Assembly (NCBI GenBank): GCA_030734395.1 | Contig: JAUZTG010000023.1 | Span: 186,001-250,000, forward strand | Source of the DNA: Sarocladium kiliense | Lineage: Eukaryota; Ascomycota; Sordariomycetes; Hypocreales; Sarocladiaceae | Direction of reading: 5' to 3' | DNA length: 64,000 nucleotides | Shown here: one piece after another, positions 22,113-32,834 of the stretch | Layout of the letters: each line of letters starts with the position of its first letter | Numbering within the stretch: the first letter of the stretch is position 1 | Position numbers and translations under genes: made by a program | Notes under the pieces: model-generated | The model's input: the letters and a program-made list of their open reading frames with translations, nothing else | Database searches by the model: none | Told to the model about the DNA's origin: nothing

Positions 22113-23062
22113 ATGGCTCAGTCGAGTCCAATATCCTGCGAAGTATGCCGCCAGAAGAAGCGTGGTGTAAGTTTTCCCCCTCCTTGGTTGTGGTTCTCTA
22201 CGCCATGATGTCTGAGCGCGCGACAATGTCGTGTCAGCGTCTAGGCCTGGCCTAAACGAGTCTACATCTTACTTCTATCCGAAGTATGAAAACTCGGAGA
22301 TTTCATCAGTGAGCAGCTTCTTATCAATAGCTTTTACAGTGCGATCGAAGGCTGTGAGTCGAAACAGTTTCCCTGATATCAGAGCTCCACTCCCATCTGG
22401 AGTTCTGTTTTTGCATCTTTCGAGGCTTTTCAACATTCGCTCTAACATCTTCAGCCCGCATTGCCTCCAATGCGTCAAGGCACCATCTCAATGCATATAT
22501 CCTGAGATGAACAAGCGGTATGTCTTTCTCGCCTCCTCTACCACCGTCCAGCTGAATCTGACGCACAGCGACTTTGCCCCAAAGAGGTCTCCCACTCGGA
22601 TACCTGATCAAAGCGGAGGAGAGGCTTGCAGAAACCGAAGCTGCGCTTCTTGCTGCCCTTTCTCTCGTCGTTGACCGTGGACTTTTGCCTCATTTGGAGC
22701 TGGCTGGACATCTCCGCACGTCGGACTCTGGCGCGACGCGACCCAGCAAAGCCGAGCGCACCCAAGAATGGGAGAAGTTTCCGTTGCGCACCCGCGAAGA
22801 ACTTATGGGATGGTATCATGTCAGATCACAAAGCTTTGACGAAATGAGGCGAGACACAAGCTTGACCGGATTTCCTCAACCCTGCATCGCTCAGGACCCT
22901 GACACCAATCCGAGAAGTTCCAAGGTACACTCCAAAGACTCAGATGTATTAGAGAGAGGCTCTCCATCTGTGCCCTCACCAGAAGCTGGTAGCCGCCCAG
23001 ATACGGTGACGTCAGGCATGGCAGAAGCTTTAACGAAGTCAAAAAAACATATGTATTTCTAG
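22113..23062 (+). CDS. small Zn2Cys6 transcription factor with a 14-nt microexon
   Basis: Four exons, 22113-22166, 22340-22353, 22455-22517 and 22585-23062, give 202 residues. Exon 1 supplies CEVCRQKKRG, the 14-nt exon 2 supplies CDRRL (last codon split), and exon 3 supplies PHCLQCVKAPSQCIYPEMN. Together they form a perfect CX2CX6CX6CX2CX6C binuclear zinc cluster; every junction has GT and AG and keeps frame. After the cluster comes GLPLGYLIKAEERLAETEAA, a short coiled-coil of the kind that dimerises such proteins, then a polar tail. There is no fungal-specific middle homology domain, so it belongs to the short Zn2Cys6 class. It likely binds CGG-type sites. A cytochrome P450 gene starts 595 bp downstream on the same strand and is a natural candidate target. 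Confidence 0.8.
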
Positions 23063-23657
23063 TGTGATTGGGGCCCAATGTTCGCTGTTGGAGTTCGGCC
23101 AATGATAGTAACAGTAAGAATTCAGGAAAACCCAGTGTCGCTAATGGGCGAGATGCTAGCTTGCCCTTGTGTCATTCCTAACACCTCCACGACTGTAATC
23201 GCTGCATAGCAGAGAACCGTGCACCCGGCACAGCAAGAAGCTCCGCTGATATGAAGTATGGCTGTCGGAAGACGCCCCTGGGTGTAAGGGATCTTACAAC
23301 GGCCTCCTAGCGAGGCAAGTAAGACCATGATATTAACATTGAAGAGATATGAGCTGCGAAAGGGTTGGCGCTAGATGAGCGGCGCGACAGGGAACCAGCG
23401 TACGACCGTAATTAGGGAGTTCTGATTGGGCTCTGGCGGTTAAATCGTAATGGTCCTCTCATGTGGGTACATTGCAAGCTGACTGTACTTTGTTTCCTTG
23501 GCTGTAAGTGTGTGTTTGTGTGTGTATGTACATGTTTATATAAGTTACTTCGCTGGTCTCTTCTTGTCAGCACTAAATCTCCAACCTCTTGTGCCTTGTT
23601 CCTTGGAACCGCCCTCATAACAGCTCAATTAGGAGCATTGACTCTTTCTCTCCCGAC
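23063..23657. other. promoter of the P450 gene
   Basis: About 600 bp with no supported gene. A GT-rich simple-sequence tract lies at 23508-23529, some 130 bp before the P450 start. Confidence 0.4.
23508..23529. repeat. GT-rich microsatellite
   Basis: An alternating GT tract with one TTT interruption, in the presumed leader or promoter of the P450 gene. Confidence 0.5.
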
Positions 23658-25452
23658 ATGGCAGTTCGCGACGATGTTCTTGAAGCTGCGAAGGGCCTGT
23701 TGGTTGGTCTGATGACTCCATGGGGTGCCGTGGCCAGCGTCGTCGTCGTTACGGTCGCTCTGTTCATCGCGGAATATACTTACTTCGCTCTGCCTTATCC
23801 GAAGGGTATGCAGCTTGCCATGGAGCCACCGAACGCGAAGAGATTCAGCCTGCGGACAAGATTGGCGTACTACTTTGACTGTGAACGATTATTCTGTGAT
23901 GTTTACGAGAGGGTGAGTCGCCTTCGTCACAAGACCACGCACTGTTACATATCCAGCCCCAAGTTTCGACCCGGGATAGTTCAGGCCTTATTCTAATCAT
24001 CTCTTAGTACACCAAGAAAGGCATACCTGTTGTCCTCCCCATCTTCGGTTCCCATTGGGATGTCATTCTTCCCCTCAGCGACATCAAGTGGTACCAGAGT
24101 CAACCAGACAAGACCATCTCGAACTACAATGCCTTTGTCACAATCGATCAAATTGAGCACTCCCTGGGAGACATTCGACCGCTGCAAGACCCTTGGCAAG
24201 GTGGCTGCGTCAAGAACGATCTGAACAAGGTGCTTGAGACTATTTCGACCTCAATGCAGGAGGAGTTGCATATTGCGATAGATAGGCGGCTTGGTCTCGA
24301 CACAGACCATTGGCAGGAGGTGAATCTCAATGAGACGATGCGCATGATTATCGCCCAAGCTTCAACGCGGTTCTCTTATGGGCCAGAATTAAGTATGTCC
24401 TCTGAATCAGACTGATCCCCCCTTAGAATGTCCTTGCTAATGAATATATCCGGGTAGGCCGGAATGATGATTACTTGAAGCTAGCTTTGGACATAAACGA
24501 CGGACTTGTCATCAACGCAGGCGTTGCAAACATGGTCCCCAAGCCACTGGTCGGCATTGTCACCAAGATTGCCAACGTCAGATTGTCCAGGGCCATCAGG
24601 CGCATCTCCAAAACCTTCGTCCCTCTCTGGCAGCAGCGTCTAACCTACTTGAAGTACTCACGGGAAGAGCAGGGTGAGTCCGGTGAACCCTGGGACCACA
24701 TCCAGATGATGGCTCGCTTCGCCGAGAAGCATAAGCAGGACGAGATGCGCGACTGGGATCTCATGGCGAAGCGGATGATTGCCGTGAACTTTGGGGCTAT
24801 GCACAACACCGTCCTTCAGGCTACCAACATGATGGTCAACGTCTTGAGCTCTGATGCTGAGCACAACACCATCGCTACTCTCCGCGAAGAGTTCGATCGC
24901 GTCATTGGTCGCAATTCCCAAGTTGGCGACTGGGACCGATCCGTCGTTGCCAAACTCATCCGAGCTGACAGTGTTGCGCGCGAGACATTCCGCCTGGGCT
25001 CCTTCAATGGCCGGGCCGTCTTCCGCAAGGTCATGGTTGGCGACCTACATATGCCTGACGGTACCCATCTGCCCAAAGACACCATGATCTCCCTCCTCAG
25101 CTACCCAGCTCAGGTAGACAAAGATACTTACGGCGACGACGCGCTCGATTGTGACCCTTTCCGGTTCAGCAGAATGAGGGAGGCAGCGATCGCCAAGGGC
25201 GAACCAGAGCCAAACGTGAGCTTTCTAACGACAAGCTACGACTTTTTACCGTTCGGCCATGGGAAGCACGCGTGTCCCGGACGGTATCTGCTGGACTTTG
25301 AGCTGAAGATGATTCTGGCCTATATTCTGCAAAACTATGACATGAAGCTGGCTGATCAGTACAAGGGCAAGCGGCCGCCGAGTAAATGGCTTGCCGAAGT
25401 CAACATGCCGCCCGCGAATGTCAAGGTTCTTTTTAAACGTAGAGGAAGATAA
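23658..25452 (+). CDS. cytochrome P450 monooxygenase, microsomal
   Basis: Three exons (23658-23912, 24008-24392, 24458-25452) give 544 residues. One N-terminal membrane anchor (about residues 23-45) is followed by a proline-rich LPYPKGM hinge. The I-helix region MIAVNFGAMHNTVLQATNMM near 280 keeps the Thr but has FGAMHNT in place of the usual AGxxTT. ETFRLGS is the K-helix ExxR, CDPFRFSRMRE the PERF-like region, and FLPFGHGKHACPGRYL the haem loop with its cysteine ligand. Layout resembles fungal P450s of the ent-kaurene-oxidase-like group that act on terpenoids and other secondary metabolites, but the substrate cannot be read. No terpene cyclase or polyketide synthase is in the window. Upstream neighbour is the small Zn2Cys6 gene on the same strand. 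Confidence 0.92.
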
Positions 25453-25706
25453 GGGACACGAGCGGTAGGAGTATAGGGCACAGAGAAAACAGTAGAGAGA
25501 AATGCAACATGCTCCCCTGTGGACACAAACATACATCGCGACGTAGTACTCTCATATCAGATACAGTAAAGGTGCCAGGCACCGAACTTCTTAGCAAGAT
25601 AGGAAGATCTCGTCCTAACAAGCAGTGAATCGCCCTCCAAATTTCACATGTTTCATAAGGCCAAGGAACACAGCTATTATACAGGATCGCTTCTTGTTGT
25701 TATTCT

Positions 25707-26972
25707 TCAAGGCGAGGCCACAGGGTGCTTCCAAGCTTCATATGCAATCCAAGTCTGGTAAGAACTCACAATCAGCGACAAAAACCCAAGTATGACTGCA
25801 AAGACGACCCCAATCAGCGTTGCCATCATCATATATCTCGCACCACTCTTGCGCTCCATCTGCCGTTCAAGCCATCCCCTCGGCCGCGGGTTTTGCAGCT
25901 CATGGTACAGGCCTGCTAGACGGTCCGCTAGATACACATAGCTGGTCTTCTCTTCACCGGGATTGCGAATTGCGCTGTACTCGAAGTTGGAAATCTCAGG
26001 ATCGAAGGAACATGATGCGATAACACTCTTCAGCATCGCCTTGGACTTTGGTTCAGAGAGAGGGAAGAGAATGGCTTGGACTGAGTCCAGGGTCTCTAGG
26101 ACGAGTTGACGCGGCAGAGATCCCCTACATATATCAATGTCGGCGCATATGAAGTTGAGTAAGAGGGTTACTTACACCGCGATGGTCTGAGTAGGAGTCG
26201 TGCATTGACCCAGCCCTTTGGTGGTTCGAAGCTGCTCCTTGAGAAAGGCTGTGTGGTGGTATATGTCGATTGTGTTTTCCCTGTAATCGTACGCCAGGTG
26301 GTTCCTGATATCGTGTGTAGCTCGAAATGTCACCCCGAGATGCTTTCGGAGTTTTGTCGCTCGCAACTCCGCCTTGATATCAGCAAAGGATTCGGTGTCT
26401 GCGAAGCTAAAGATCCGGTGCGTCGTCTTTGGGAACAGTTGTTCGAGATATTGGCTGAATGGCACATCGTCTCGCCAAGGAACCTTAAGCCCGCCCGACT
26501 CGAGCCTGTTGGATGAATGGTGCAGCGGCGAGGACTCAACCATGAGGAAGATTCTTACTGCAAGTGTGGTCGCTTGAAGCAGGTCGGCCTGGTCAAGTGA
26601 TGGAGCTCCATCTGGTCGAGGGAAACCACCTTTGTAGAAGGCCGCCTTGGTTATATCCGGCTGGTTCTTCAAGATGGTGATCGCCTTGAATAGGTCTTGA
26701 TGAGTCTTCAATGCTCTCACGGCTTCCGGTGCTTCCTCTACATAGCCTGCAGTGGCAGACTTGTAAAATTGGTGATATCGTTGCAGCTTTGCGATCCGCT
26801 GCCCGCCACAGGTTTGGGCGACACATAGCTTTCCCACCTCACAGTCGCTACACAGCGTCCATCCCCATAATACGCGCCCGAGTTGCGGCGAGACAGTGGT
26901 ATCGAAATCCTCAAGTCGCAGAGTTGCCATAGCTTGCCGCAGTGGAGGATTTGAAACGGAGTAGAGCGGCAT
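25707..26972 (-). CDS. C-terminally membrane-anchored protein of unknown function
   Basis: Two exons (26972-26176 and 26124-25707), 404 residues from the ATG at 26972 (MPLYSVSN). No enzyme motif is recognised. Residues about 25-55 carry a Cys cluster (CSDCEVGKLCVAQTC). The middle is helical and polar with EDFDTTV and LRKHLGVTFRATHDIRNHLAYD. The end has ILFPLSEPKSKAMLKS, GEEKTSYVYLADRLAGLYHEL, PRPRGWLERQMERKSGARYMMM and then one strong hydrophobic segment (about residues 362-384) before a short Tyr/Trp-rich tail. That C-terminal arrangement is familiar from uncharacterised proteins of filamentous ascomycetes. The protein is thus predicted to be tail-region anchored with most of its mass in the cytoplasm. 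It is divergent from the protease-like gene at 27426 across 453 bp. Confidence 0.75.
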
Positions 26973-27425
26973 GATTGTATTGCTGCTCAATAGATGCGCA
27001 TTATCATACCCTGGCCTCAGTGGTGAGACAGCCCGATGCACAGCCCATTGCGAAGGCGTCCTACGCAGCTAGTCCTCTGAACGTGCATGCATGATCTAGA
27101 CCACGCGCCATTGCCAAGCCCCCTCACAAGGCAAAGGCGGCCTCCAATGATGTCGATCACCCTGGTCAACTAGTAAGTGAGGCTGACTTAGACTGCCAAT
27201 CGACGGGCCGCGCAAGGGAGCTATCAGCCCAGCCGCATGCAGGCTACTAGGCGAAGTCAGTGGTTCCAGCTCATGCGACATGTGGCGGTTACACGGCACG
27301 CAGTATCTCAAGTAGAAGAACTATCGTGGGAACCCCTCATGCCGCATTGTTACTCTTTCAACTCTCTGCTACAGGTGATTGAACATCGCTGCCAACAAGT
27401 TTCGTATACTTGAAGTTTGACAGAG
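26973..27425. other. shared divergent promoter of the membrane protein and protease-like pair
   Basis: 453 bp between two divergent start codons, without a supported gene. The arrangement implies co-expression of the two flanking genes. Confidence 0.5.
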
Positions 27426-29760
27426 ATGACTGCAGCCGTTGAGGTGGAACGATGCTCGCCCGGTGTCGCTGCTGTGCAGATGCATTTTGCCGACCTCGAT
27501 ATCAAGAAAGTGCCTCTTCAGCCTACGCCGCCATCTGCCTCGGTCCGAATCGAGTCAAATCCTATACCACCGCCAGCCGATGAACTGGCCGAAAGATTAG
27601 CTGAGTTGGAAAAGCGGCCACAAACACCACCTAAAGACTCGAGACCGGTTCCCGCACCACTGGCAAAGAGCAACAGCAAGGCCTCCGATAGCACGAAAAG
27701 CCATCAAGACTCCGGCTATGCCTCCATAGCCTCCAGTCCGGAGGGCCTCGAGCCTGAAAAGTCGCAAGATTCTGGGTTCTCGTCGTCGAAGCTGCGCGTG
27801 TTTGAGCGACCCGTCCCCGAATACCTTCAGCATCGATTCTACGATCTGAAAGTGCTGTACTCGGAAGACTTGCTAAAAGCAGTGTACAAGAAAAACATCG
27901 ACCAAAAGGACCTGTCGATGAAGCTCAAGTACTTGGGCAAGAGTGAGCCCAGTGCCCAGCTGTACATCGTCGTCCAGTGCGAGGCCAAATTCGCGAAGAA
28001 GGTGAAGAAGTTCTTCGCTCAGAGTATTGTCCAGGAGTATTTGGGCGATGACTTCAAACTCCACGTTATCAATAGAGCACCGCGATGCTTAGCTTCTGCT
28101 GAGGAGATCAAGGTCTACGGCCAAGACAGCTGGGCCACGAATACCATGTGCGGTCAGCCGATCATGCTGTCCAACGGCGCAACTTCTGTCTTCGCAACCA
28201 TTGGCGGTGTTCTCCAGGTTTCCAAGAGTCCTGATGAAACCCCGCATCTATATGGTTTTACCGCGGCTCATTCCCTGATCTCTCTCATCAGGATGAATAC
28301 TTCAGGCGGCACCCACTCGTTCGAGGATGATATCTCCGAGAGCTCTGACGATAACGACGATTTTGACGATGATGATGACGATGAGATCTTGTTTGAGGTT
28401 CCTAGCGATGACGATTTGGAGACAGATACTCAACCTTTCAATATCCAGAACGCGGGTATGCTGGGCAGCATCATCGCCAACAGTGTCGAAATGCCTACGA
28501 ATCGTGACTGGAGCCTTGTTTCACTCAATGAACAATCCTGGCTGCCGAACCTGCTTCCCGCTCACACTTCATCGAAGCATACTAAGGAGAGGGCACTTTT
28601 CTTCTCGAACGCCAGCTTACCGTTCTCATACTGCGCCAGCGTCACGGTCATAACGTGTCGTGGACCGCAACAGGGAATCCTGGAAACGAACAAGTCCTTC
28701 CTGTTCTGTAGCCCCGGTGCGGAGTTAATTCAGACGTTTGACTTGAGGTTGGAACATGACTATAGTAAGTTTGTACTCAACGAGAGTTGTTATAGGAACC
28801 AAGTACTGATTAAACATAGCGCTGAGGCCGGGAGACTCTGGGTCCTGGGTAGTTGATCCAAGCAGCGGCAAGGTCTTGGGTCACGTTGCGTCGATTGATG
28901 CTTTCGGTGAAGCCTTCGTCGTGCCGATTCAAGACACACTGGGTGATATCCGAGAGACCTTTCCTGCAGTTAACGTCACCCTCCCGAGCAAAGACGAGAT
29001 CGATGAATTGCGTTCAACAGCAAGGGATCCGCCACCAGTGCCACCAGCCGCGCAGCCGTCTGAAGCGCCACCCCACGCTGTTGTCTCTCCAACGTCCGAT
29101 ATAGGTCAAGGTGGCGGTAAGACAGATGATCTGCCTCCTCCGCGCGCAATAAGCGGCAATACTCTTGTGGCTACAGATGTGTCAGCTTCGACCCAGCCCG
29201 GTAGCACGAATCAAGGACTTGCTTCAGCTCCATCGGCGGTAGAGTCGGCCTCGGATCCTGTTGCAGCGCCTAAGAAAAAGCCCAGCTCAGGGAAGTCTCC
29301 GAAGTCTCGATTTGGAGACATGGTGAACATGGCAAAGCGTTTCCTGAGCAAGCCTGTCGCAAAGCCTCCCGCCCAACACAACGTGGCACCCTCTATGCAG
29401 CCCCCAATCGCGCCCCTGTACTGGTCACAGGCACCAGCCATGGCCCAGCAACCCGGGATGCCTTATCCATATTACCCGGCTGGGATGCTGGATAAGCAGT
29501 ACTTGTCAAATCCTCATGGCATCTCTGCCTACACATATCCTCAAATGTATCCCATGGGCGCGCCTCCTCCACAAGCTATCAGCGCGTACGCTGCGGCAAA
29601 TCCGCAGGCTGCTGTCATGTACCAGGCCCCCGGGTATCAGGCGCCTGGGTACACGACCTCTGGCCATGACTCAGGATATTCTTCCCTCCAGCCTTCGGCA
29701 CAATGTTCACCGGCACCATCTCCACCATCACCATCACCAAGACGACGGGATGAATTATAA
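27426..29760 (+). CDS. trypsin-fold-like serine protease domain protein with disordered tails
   Basis: Two exons (27426-28764 and 28820-29760), 759 residues from the ATG at 27426; the codon at 27417 is TTG. Residues 1-125 are Pro/Ser/Glu-rich with DSGYAS and DSGFSS motifs. A globular part follows (ERPVPEYLQHRFYDLKVLY, then a region to about 270). Residues 270-470 show a trypsin-like triad order: YGFTAAHSL (His282), NRDWSLVSL (Asp361) and RPGDSGSWVVD (Ser453), the Ser motif being completed across the intron. An acidic run (DDNDDFDDDDDDE) is inserted between His and Asp. The C-terminal 240 residues are Pro/Ala/Tyr-rich and disordered, ending with a third DSGYSS. No signal peptide, so it is intracellular. 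Proteolytic activity is inferred from the motifs only; it might be a catalytically dead fold. Divergent from the membrane protein gene. Confidence 0.78.
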
Positions 29761-30358
29761 AGAGTTCTCGCTCTTAATCGTCCGTAGCTTCAGTGGCAGA
29801 CGGACTTTGGAAGAGCTAGGTCCTGGTTTCGAGGACTTGCTTAGGAGAATGGAAACCATGTAGAAGGGTCCCAGTCCTTCACTGCAAAACTGAAGAGCAA
29901 CGAGCCATGAGGATCATGTAACGGGAATTGTATTGGAAACCTGGTTCTGTTAGCTATTATGAAGTGACGAAAATATTACTTGTGGTATACGCCGTTATCG
30001 TGCCAGAAATTACGAACGTGTCAGGTTGAACAGGGTGTAATCATCCACAACTCTAACTTGACTTGCAAGAGTATCTTTCTCGTCAACGGGGTGGAATGGA
30101 AATTTCACACGACTGAGCCGAGTAATAACCCATATAACTAGATTTCAATCAAAGGAATGTTTTCCTTCCGGAGAAGACTTTCCTGACCTTTGCCCGTATC
30201 AGAGGATCAATGTATCGGCGGGTCTGTAGGGTATCCATCTCACCTCGGGTTGAAGACGGCTTAGAAAAGGTATAGTGGCGACGCGCTCAACGCGTCACAC
30301 ACATTGTGATCACCAACATCTCACACGCTCCTTCGGCTTCCTCGTTAGCTAGGCCGCA
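29761..30358. other. intergenic, no feature seen
   Basis: About 600 bp between the protease-like gene and MutY, containing the MutY promoter. No coding or repeated structure recognised. Confidence 0.4.
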
Positions 30359-32185
30359 ATGCCCGCAAAAGCTATAGCAGCACGGTCCGCGCTCAAGCCG
30401 CGGGCCGAGAAGGGTGCGTCAACATCTAAAGTGCTTCGAGCTCGACCATCGAGAAGCTCCTCCCAAGCATCCGGCTCCGAGTCCGACTTCGAAGAACCAC
30501 GACAAACCAAACGACGGAGGATTGGCAACGACGCGAAGTCGAATGGTGGAGCGCTCAGCAAGCAATTATTTGGGACTACAGACACAGATGGCCCTCCAAA
30601 TACGTGTACCTTTCCCGGCCGCATTCACACGGTTTCCTACCACCGGCCATTGCTTCTCGATACTCAAAATGGCCGCGAATCACGCGATGCACTGCTCAAA
30701 TGGTTCGACTCGATAAGCACAAAGCGTGGCATGCCTTGGCGCAAGCCCTGGCTTGGTGCAATGCCCGATGCCGACCCAATTGATCGTCGCAAAGCCTACG
30801 AGAAGCGAGCATACGAAGTCTGGATCAGCGAGATCATGCTGCAACAGACTCGGGTGGCAGTGGTTATAGACTACTGGAACAATTGGATGGCCAAGTGGCC
30901 TGCGATACAGGATCTTGCGGCAGCTGACGCCGACGACGTGCTGGCTGCGTGGCGAGGCTTGGGATATTACAGCAGAGCCACTCGCATCCATGAGGCTGCC
31001 AAGGTCGTGGTCAACGACAAGGGCATGGACGGGCTGCTACCCAAGAAAGCCCAAGATCTTGAGAGCAAGATACCCGGCGTTGGGCGATACACTGCAGGGG
31101 CCATCTCGTCCATTGTATTTGGACAGGCTGAGCCCATGGTCGACGGTAACGTTTTGCGTGTGCTCAGCCGGCAACTTGGCCTTCTAGCAGACGTCAAAAC
31201 AACAAAAGCTGTCATTGACTTGCTTTGGACTGCCGCCGATACGCTTGTCAAGGCTGTAGCAAAAGATGGAACGAATGCCGGAGATGCGACGGACAAAGGT
31301 ATCCCAGCGAGCGACCGACCAGGGAAATGGGGGCAAGCTCTCATGGAGCTCGGCAGCACAGTCTGTACCCCAAAGCCGAACTGTGGTGAATGCCCAATCT
31401 CAGCATCTTGCAAGGCGTTCGCGGAAGGGCAGTCACTAGCCACCAAACCCGCTGTTAAAGCAGAACCGACTATTGGCGACATAGAGGATATGTGTACAAT
31501 TTGCGAGCCTTTCGACGACTCAATGTTGGCAGAGGCGGAGTCTGTTGCAGGCGATGCCAATGGTTCCAAGAAAGCTGCTGTTGCGAAGAAGGCCAAATCC
31601 AACGGGCAGGCAAAATTGACGGCATTCGCTTTCACCAAGTTGTCGGATAAGAAGACTGCGGAGCCTGAGACACCTGTGCCAGACAACTCGAACGGCAAAA
31701 CGATTGAGAGAGCGATTGAGCATGCGAAGTTGTTCCCACTCAAAGTTGTCAAAAAGGCAGTCCGTCAAGAAGAGACCCTGGTGTGCGCCATCCGTCGCTC
31801 CGATGGGCAATATCTGATCGAGCGGCGGCCAGAAAAGGGACTTCTCGCTGGCCTTTGGGAGTTTCCAAGTCGTCTCCTTGCCGAGAAGGATGACTCTTCA
31901 CCGAGTGCTCGAAAGGCAGCAGCTCGTGACTGGGTTGAGAGTCTTGTGAAGGATGAAAGCCTTGACCCTTCATCTTTGACATACCGTGGCGAGCTAGGAA
32001 ACGTACCATGGTTGTTCTCTCATATCAAACTGACGATGCATGTCTATCTATTTGACCTGGATGATGCATCGACAGGCGAGAGTTGTTCCACGGAACGGCG
32101 ACGTTGGACCGGAGATGTGGAGGCTGAATCCATGGGCACGGGGATGAGGAAGTGTTGGTCCTTGGTACAAGAGGCAGAGGCCTAA
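30359..32185 (+). CDS. mutY: A/G-specific adenine DNA glycosylase (MutY homologue)
   Basis: Single exon, 608 residues. MutY/MUTYH removes adenine mispaired with 8-oxoguanine in base-excision repair. An N-terminal basic, Ser-rich leader (about 95 residues, KRRR near 56) may hold a nuclear signal. The glycosylase core has EIMLQQTRVAVV near 162 (catalytic Glu region), GLGYYSRATRIHEAAK, IPGVGRYTAGAISSI (helix-hairpin-helix) and PMVDGNVLRVLSR with the catalytic Asp. The iron-sulfur loop VCTPKPNCGECPISASC has four Cys, though the first gap is five residues where most MutY proteins have six. After a linker the NUDIX-like 8-oxoG recognition domain starts near 480 (CAIRRSDGQYLIERRPEKGL, LWEFPS). Start at 30359 is the first ATG. 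Nuclear and possibly mitochondrial. Confidence 0.94.
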   Translation: MPAKAIAARSALKPRAEKGASTSKVLRARPSRSSSQASGSESDFEEPRQTKRRRIGNDAKSNGGALSKQLFGTTDTDGPPNTCTFPGRIHTVSYHRPLLLDTQNGRESRDALLKWFDSISTKRGMPWRKPWLGAMPDADPIDRRKAYEKRAYEVWISEIMLQQTRVAVVIDYWNNWMAKWPAIQDLAAADADDVLAAWRGLGYYSRATRIHEAAKVVVNDKGMDGLLPKKAQDLESKIPGVGRYTAGAISSIVFGQAEPMVDGNVLRVLSRQLGLLADVKTTKAVIDLLWTAADTLVKAVAKDGTNAGDATDKGIPASDRPGKWGQALMELGSTVCTPKPNCGECPISASCKAFAEGQSLATKPAVKAEPTIGDIEDMCTICEPFDDSMLAEAESVAGDANGSKKAAVAKKAKSNGQAKLTAFAFTKLSDKKTAEPETPVPDNSNGKTIERAIEHAKLFPLKVVKKAVRQEETLVCAIRRSDGQYLIERRPEKGLLAGLWEFPSRLLAEKDDSSPSARKAAARDWVESLVKDESLDPSSLTYRGELGNVPWLFSHIKLTMHVYLFDLDDASTGESCSTERRRWTGDVEAESMGTGMRKCWSLVQEAEA

Positions 32186-32834
32186 GGAAAATGTTTGATA
32201 CCCGACTTTTAAGAGTCCTTCTCGTGTTTGAAGCATAAATAGCGCCCATCATGGACCTTCTGAGAGGTCCCGAACCTGCAATTCCTTTGAACCCGATTCG
32301 TACCAAATGGGGATAAAGTCGACTCCTAGTTGCGTCACAAGGCAAATTCTGGTATCTGTCTGCAAAAGCTAAAAGCCAAAGGTCACAATTGGATGCTTTT
32401 TGGAAATACCATCTCTGGCTTGTGTACGCAAGGCTCTTCGTGCCTTGACCCCTGAGCGGATCTATCGTGGTGGAACGGCGGGGGAGGGGTCCAACCCCCT
32501 CACCGCGAACTTCCAGCACCCACCTCCTCGAAATACCGCGATAGCCTCTGCTCCTGTTCCGACAATACGAACTTACTCCAACTATCCCACGGAGACCTGC
32601 GGACGATCGTCGAGGAGGAAGACAAAAGGGCTCTCTCAGGCTGCTCAGCAATCAATTGCAGCTACGGACCCCTGCGAGCGGCAGTGTACGCCTATCGTCA
32701 TCTGCTTCACCGACTTCTCCGGCAACACCCCCCGTTGCGATAAAGGGGCTCCCGCTCCTTGTCTCGCGTCCTACGACCGATCCCGACCGAGCAGACACAA
32801 AAAGTACTAGTTGAGAGAGAGAGAAATAGACAAC
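32186..32834. other. intergenic and 5' leader of coactosin gene
   Basis: About 650 bp without a supported gene. The bases just before the start are a purine-rich leader (GAGAGAGAGAAATAG). Confidence 0.4.

Noticed and set aside
30967..31752. 261-codon frame antisense to MutY
   Set aside because: Shadow of a well-supported sense gene; no family resemblance.
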